Below, piece by piece: positions 6,014-6,408 of a stretch of 6,408 nt of DNA. The position numbers were made by a program, and so were the translations under genes. Under the pieces are notes generated by a model, which was not told where the DNA came from, did not search any database, and worked only from the letters and a program-made list of their open reading frames with translations. The stretch is taken from positions 1 to 6,408 of the forward strand of contig SHXP01000138.1 of NCBI GenBank assembly GCA_009693225.1, written 5' to 3'. This stretch comes from Limnohabitans sp. Its GTDB lineage: Bacteria > Pseudomonadota > Gammaproteobacteria > Burkholderiales > Burkholderiaceae_C. Each line of letters opens with the position of its first letter. Within the stretch, counting starts at the first letter, position 1.

Positions 6014-6045
6014 CTGGGGCACTCGAACTGCTGGGACACCCAAAC

Positions 6046-6062
6046 AGTTGCAATATGCAACT
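6046..6062. promoter_or_regulatory. Perfect palindrome AGTTGCA-ATA-TGCAACT, operator-like
   Basis: Two 7-nt arms separated by 3 nt form a perfect inverted repeat. The TTGC(N)xGCAA form and about 17-bp length are typical of operators of MarR-family regulators, which often control aromatic and CoA-pathway genes. No such regulator is in the window, and the gene it would control is not present before the insertion sequence. MarR assignment is inference from shape only. Confidence 0.4.
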
Positions 6063-6070
6063 CTTGGCTT

Positions 6071-6110
6071 ATTACACGAAATATTACACGGTGTATTTTT
6101 TACTGTGTAA
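6071..6110. promoter_or_regulatory. Cluster of ATTACACG direct repeats and GTGTAA inverted partners
   Basis: ATTACACG occurs at 6071-6078 and again at 6083-6090, 12 nt apart (about one helical turn). TACAC-G-GTGTA (6085-6095) is a perfect palindrome, and TTACAC (6084-6089) also pairs with GTGTAA (6105-6110) across an AT-rich loop. Repeated half-sites in an AT-rich stretch within a GC-rich neighbourhood suggest a repressor-controlled promoter, for example of an autoregulated operon. The insertion sequence begins 8 nt later, so any gene it drove may have been displaced. Confidence 0.4.
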
Positions 6111-6118
6111 GCGGTTGT

Positions 6119-6408
6119 GGTTCTGTCGCAGTAAGCATAGACGACAATCCGGCCATGCTTGATTTCCGTAAAAGTCTGATCAACAGCACCTTGAACAAGG
6201 TCCTCCAACGGCTTCACTATCCGCTGGAAGTGATGCTGACCTGTGTGCGCTGGTACGTGGCCTATCCACTGAGCCTTCGGCATGTGGAAGAAATGATGCA
6301 GGAGAGAGGCGTTTTTGTTGACCACTCTACAGTGCACCGCTGGGCAATCAAGATGGTACCGGTGCTCGCTGCCGTCTTTCGCAGGCGCAAACGAGCCGTT
6401 GGTCGGAG
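6119..6408 (+). mobile_element. IS6-family insertion sequence, left part (runs off window)
   Basis: GGTTCTGTCGCA at 6119-6130 resembles the terminal inverted repeat of IS6-family elements (GGYWCTGTTGCAAA-like) and lies 36 nt upstream of an IS6-type transposase start, the expected layout. The right end and target duplication cannot be seen; the bases immediately left of the end, 6111-6118, would be the 8-bp target duplication to look for on the other side. The exact left boundary is inferred from family resemblance. Confidence 0.75.
6155..6408 (+). CDS. IS6-family transposase, N-terminal part (3' end outside window)
   Basis: An open frame of 84 complete codons reaching the window end with no stop. 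The protein shows the IS6-family N-terminal helix-turn-helix region: LHYPLEVMLTCVRWYVAYPLSLRHVEEMM (about 21-49), then ERGVFVDHSTVHRWAIKMVPVL (51-72) and an Arg/Lys-rich stretch (76-84), after which the DDE catalytic domain normally begins. Family members are about 230 residues, so roughly a third is present and no catalytic Asp/Glu is visible yet. ATG at 6155 is the natural start; the frame is open further upstream, but that would run through the terminal repeat. IS6 elements move by replicative cointegrate formation and commonly flank catabolic or accessory genes, which fits the mosaic look of the region to its left. Confidence 0.92.
   Translation, partial: MLDFRKSLINSTLNKVLQRLHYPLEVMLTCVRWYVAYPLSLRHVEEMMQERGVFVDHSTVHRWAIKMVPVLAAVFRRRKRAVGR

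Larger units (their letters stand above)
5747..6118. other. Gap with repeat, C-rich tract and operator-like motifs, no gene seen
   Basis: After the PPOX-like gene comes a short inverted repeat ACGAC-CA-GTCGT (5771-5782), then repeat copy B (5796-5867). About 5841-5982 is a strongly C-rich, G-poor low-complexity tract full of CCCAGC and CCCAAC units. Two perfect hairpins (5997-6013 and 6046-6062) and an AT-rich cluster of TTACAC/GTGTAA motifs (6071-6110) follow up to the insertion-sequence end. Open frames on either strand here translate to low-complexity Pro/Ala/Thr or Trp/Gly/Cys-rich strings and are not believable genes. Confidence 0.55.

Noticed and set aside
5985..6045. tRNA-like pieces (T-loop-like TTCGA on the minus strand and a 5-bp stem with 7-nt loop)
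   Set aside because: The stems expected for T and acceptor arms do not pair and the loop lacks T before the anticodon position, so no tRNA or clear tRNA fragment is supported.
5691..6110. Open frames on + (5691-6110, 5743-5988) and minus (5828-6337) strands
   Set aside because: They translate the C-rich tract into Pro/Ala/Thr-rich or Trp/Gly/Cys-rich strings, overlap the insertion-sequence start and have no recognisable domain.
1..6408. CRISPR array, rRNA or intact tRNA genes
   Set aside because: No regularly spaced repeat-spacer pattern and no rRNA- or tRNA-like sequence was seen on either strand.

Overview
The window looks like accessory or catabolic DNA from a proteobacterium, most likely a Burkholderiales-type betaproteobacterium. 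That placement is an inference from gene content and style (ATGA-coupled CoA-pathway genes, an LCAD-type acyl-CoA dehydrogenase, an IS6-family element). Nothing in the sequence fixes the genus. All convincing genes are on the + strand.

Region 1 (1-3221) is a tightly packed operon. It holds the C-terminal part of an SCP-x-like thiolase (1-414, cut by the window edge), then one long frame joining a DUF35 zinc-ribbon/OB-fold protein to a degenerate short-chain dehydrogenase (SDR) (411-1664). A cyclase-family metal hydrolase (1669-2493) and a second SDR with intact core motifs (2490-3221) follow. Junctions are ATGA overlaps or a 4-nt gap. Thiolase plus DUF35 partner plus SDR is a typical machine for oxidising a 3-hydroxyacyl-CoA and cleaving the resulting 3-oxoacyl-CoA. 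The closest precedent I know is the BbsA/BbsB/BbsC/BbsD set of anaerobic toluene (benzylsuccinate) beta-oxidation, where a zinc-finger DUF35 subunit is built into the thiolase and an inactive SDR subunit pairs with an active one. Here the DUF35 and the pseudo-SDR are in one frame, and a cyclase-family hydrolase is inserted. The substrate cannot be read from the sequence.

Region 2 (3222-4594) has a 176-nt intergenic stretch with a candidate promoter and palindromes, then a complete LCAD-type acyl-CoA dehydrogenase with visibly more GC-rich third codon positions than region 1. It could supply the dehydrogenation step of the same route, but it appears to be a separate transcription unit.

Region 3 (4595-6118) carries a complete pyridoxamine-5'-phosphate-oxidase-like flavoprotein gene (5114-5746) between two gaps. 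The gaps contain two copies of a 72-nt imperfect direct repeat (4610-4681 and 5796-5867, 59/72 identical). The second gap also has a C-rich low-complexity tract, two perfect hairpins and a cluster of TTACAC/GTGTAA motifs that looks like a promoter/operator region without its gene.

Region 4 (about 6119-6408) is the left end and first 84 codons of an IS6-family insertion sequence, running off the window. The most notable features are the DUF35/pseudo-SDR junction, where an ideal ribosome binding site sits inside the open frame and a stop codon is one transition away, and the pairing of a degenerate with an intact SDR in one thiolase operon.
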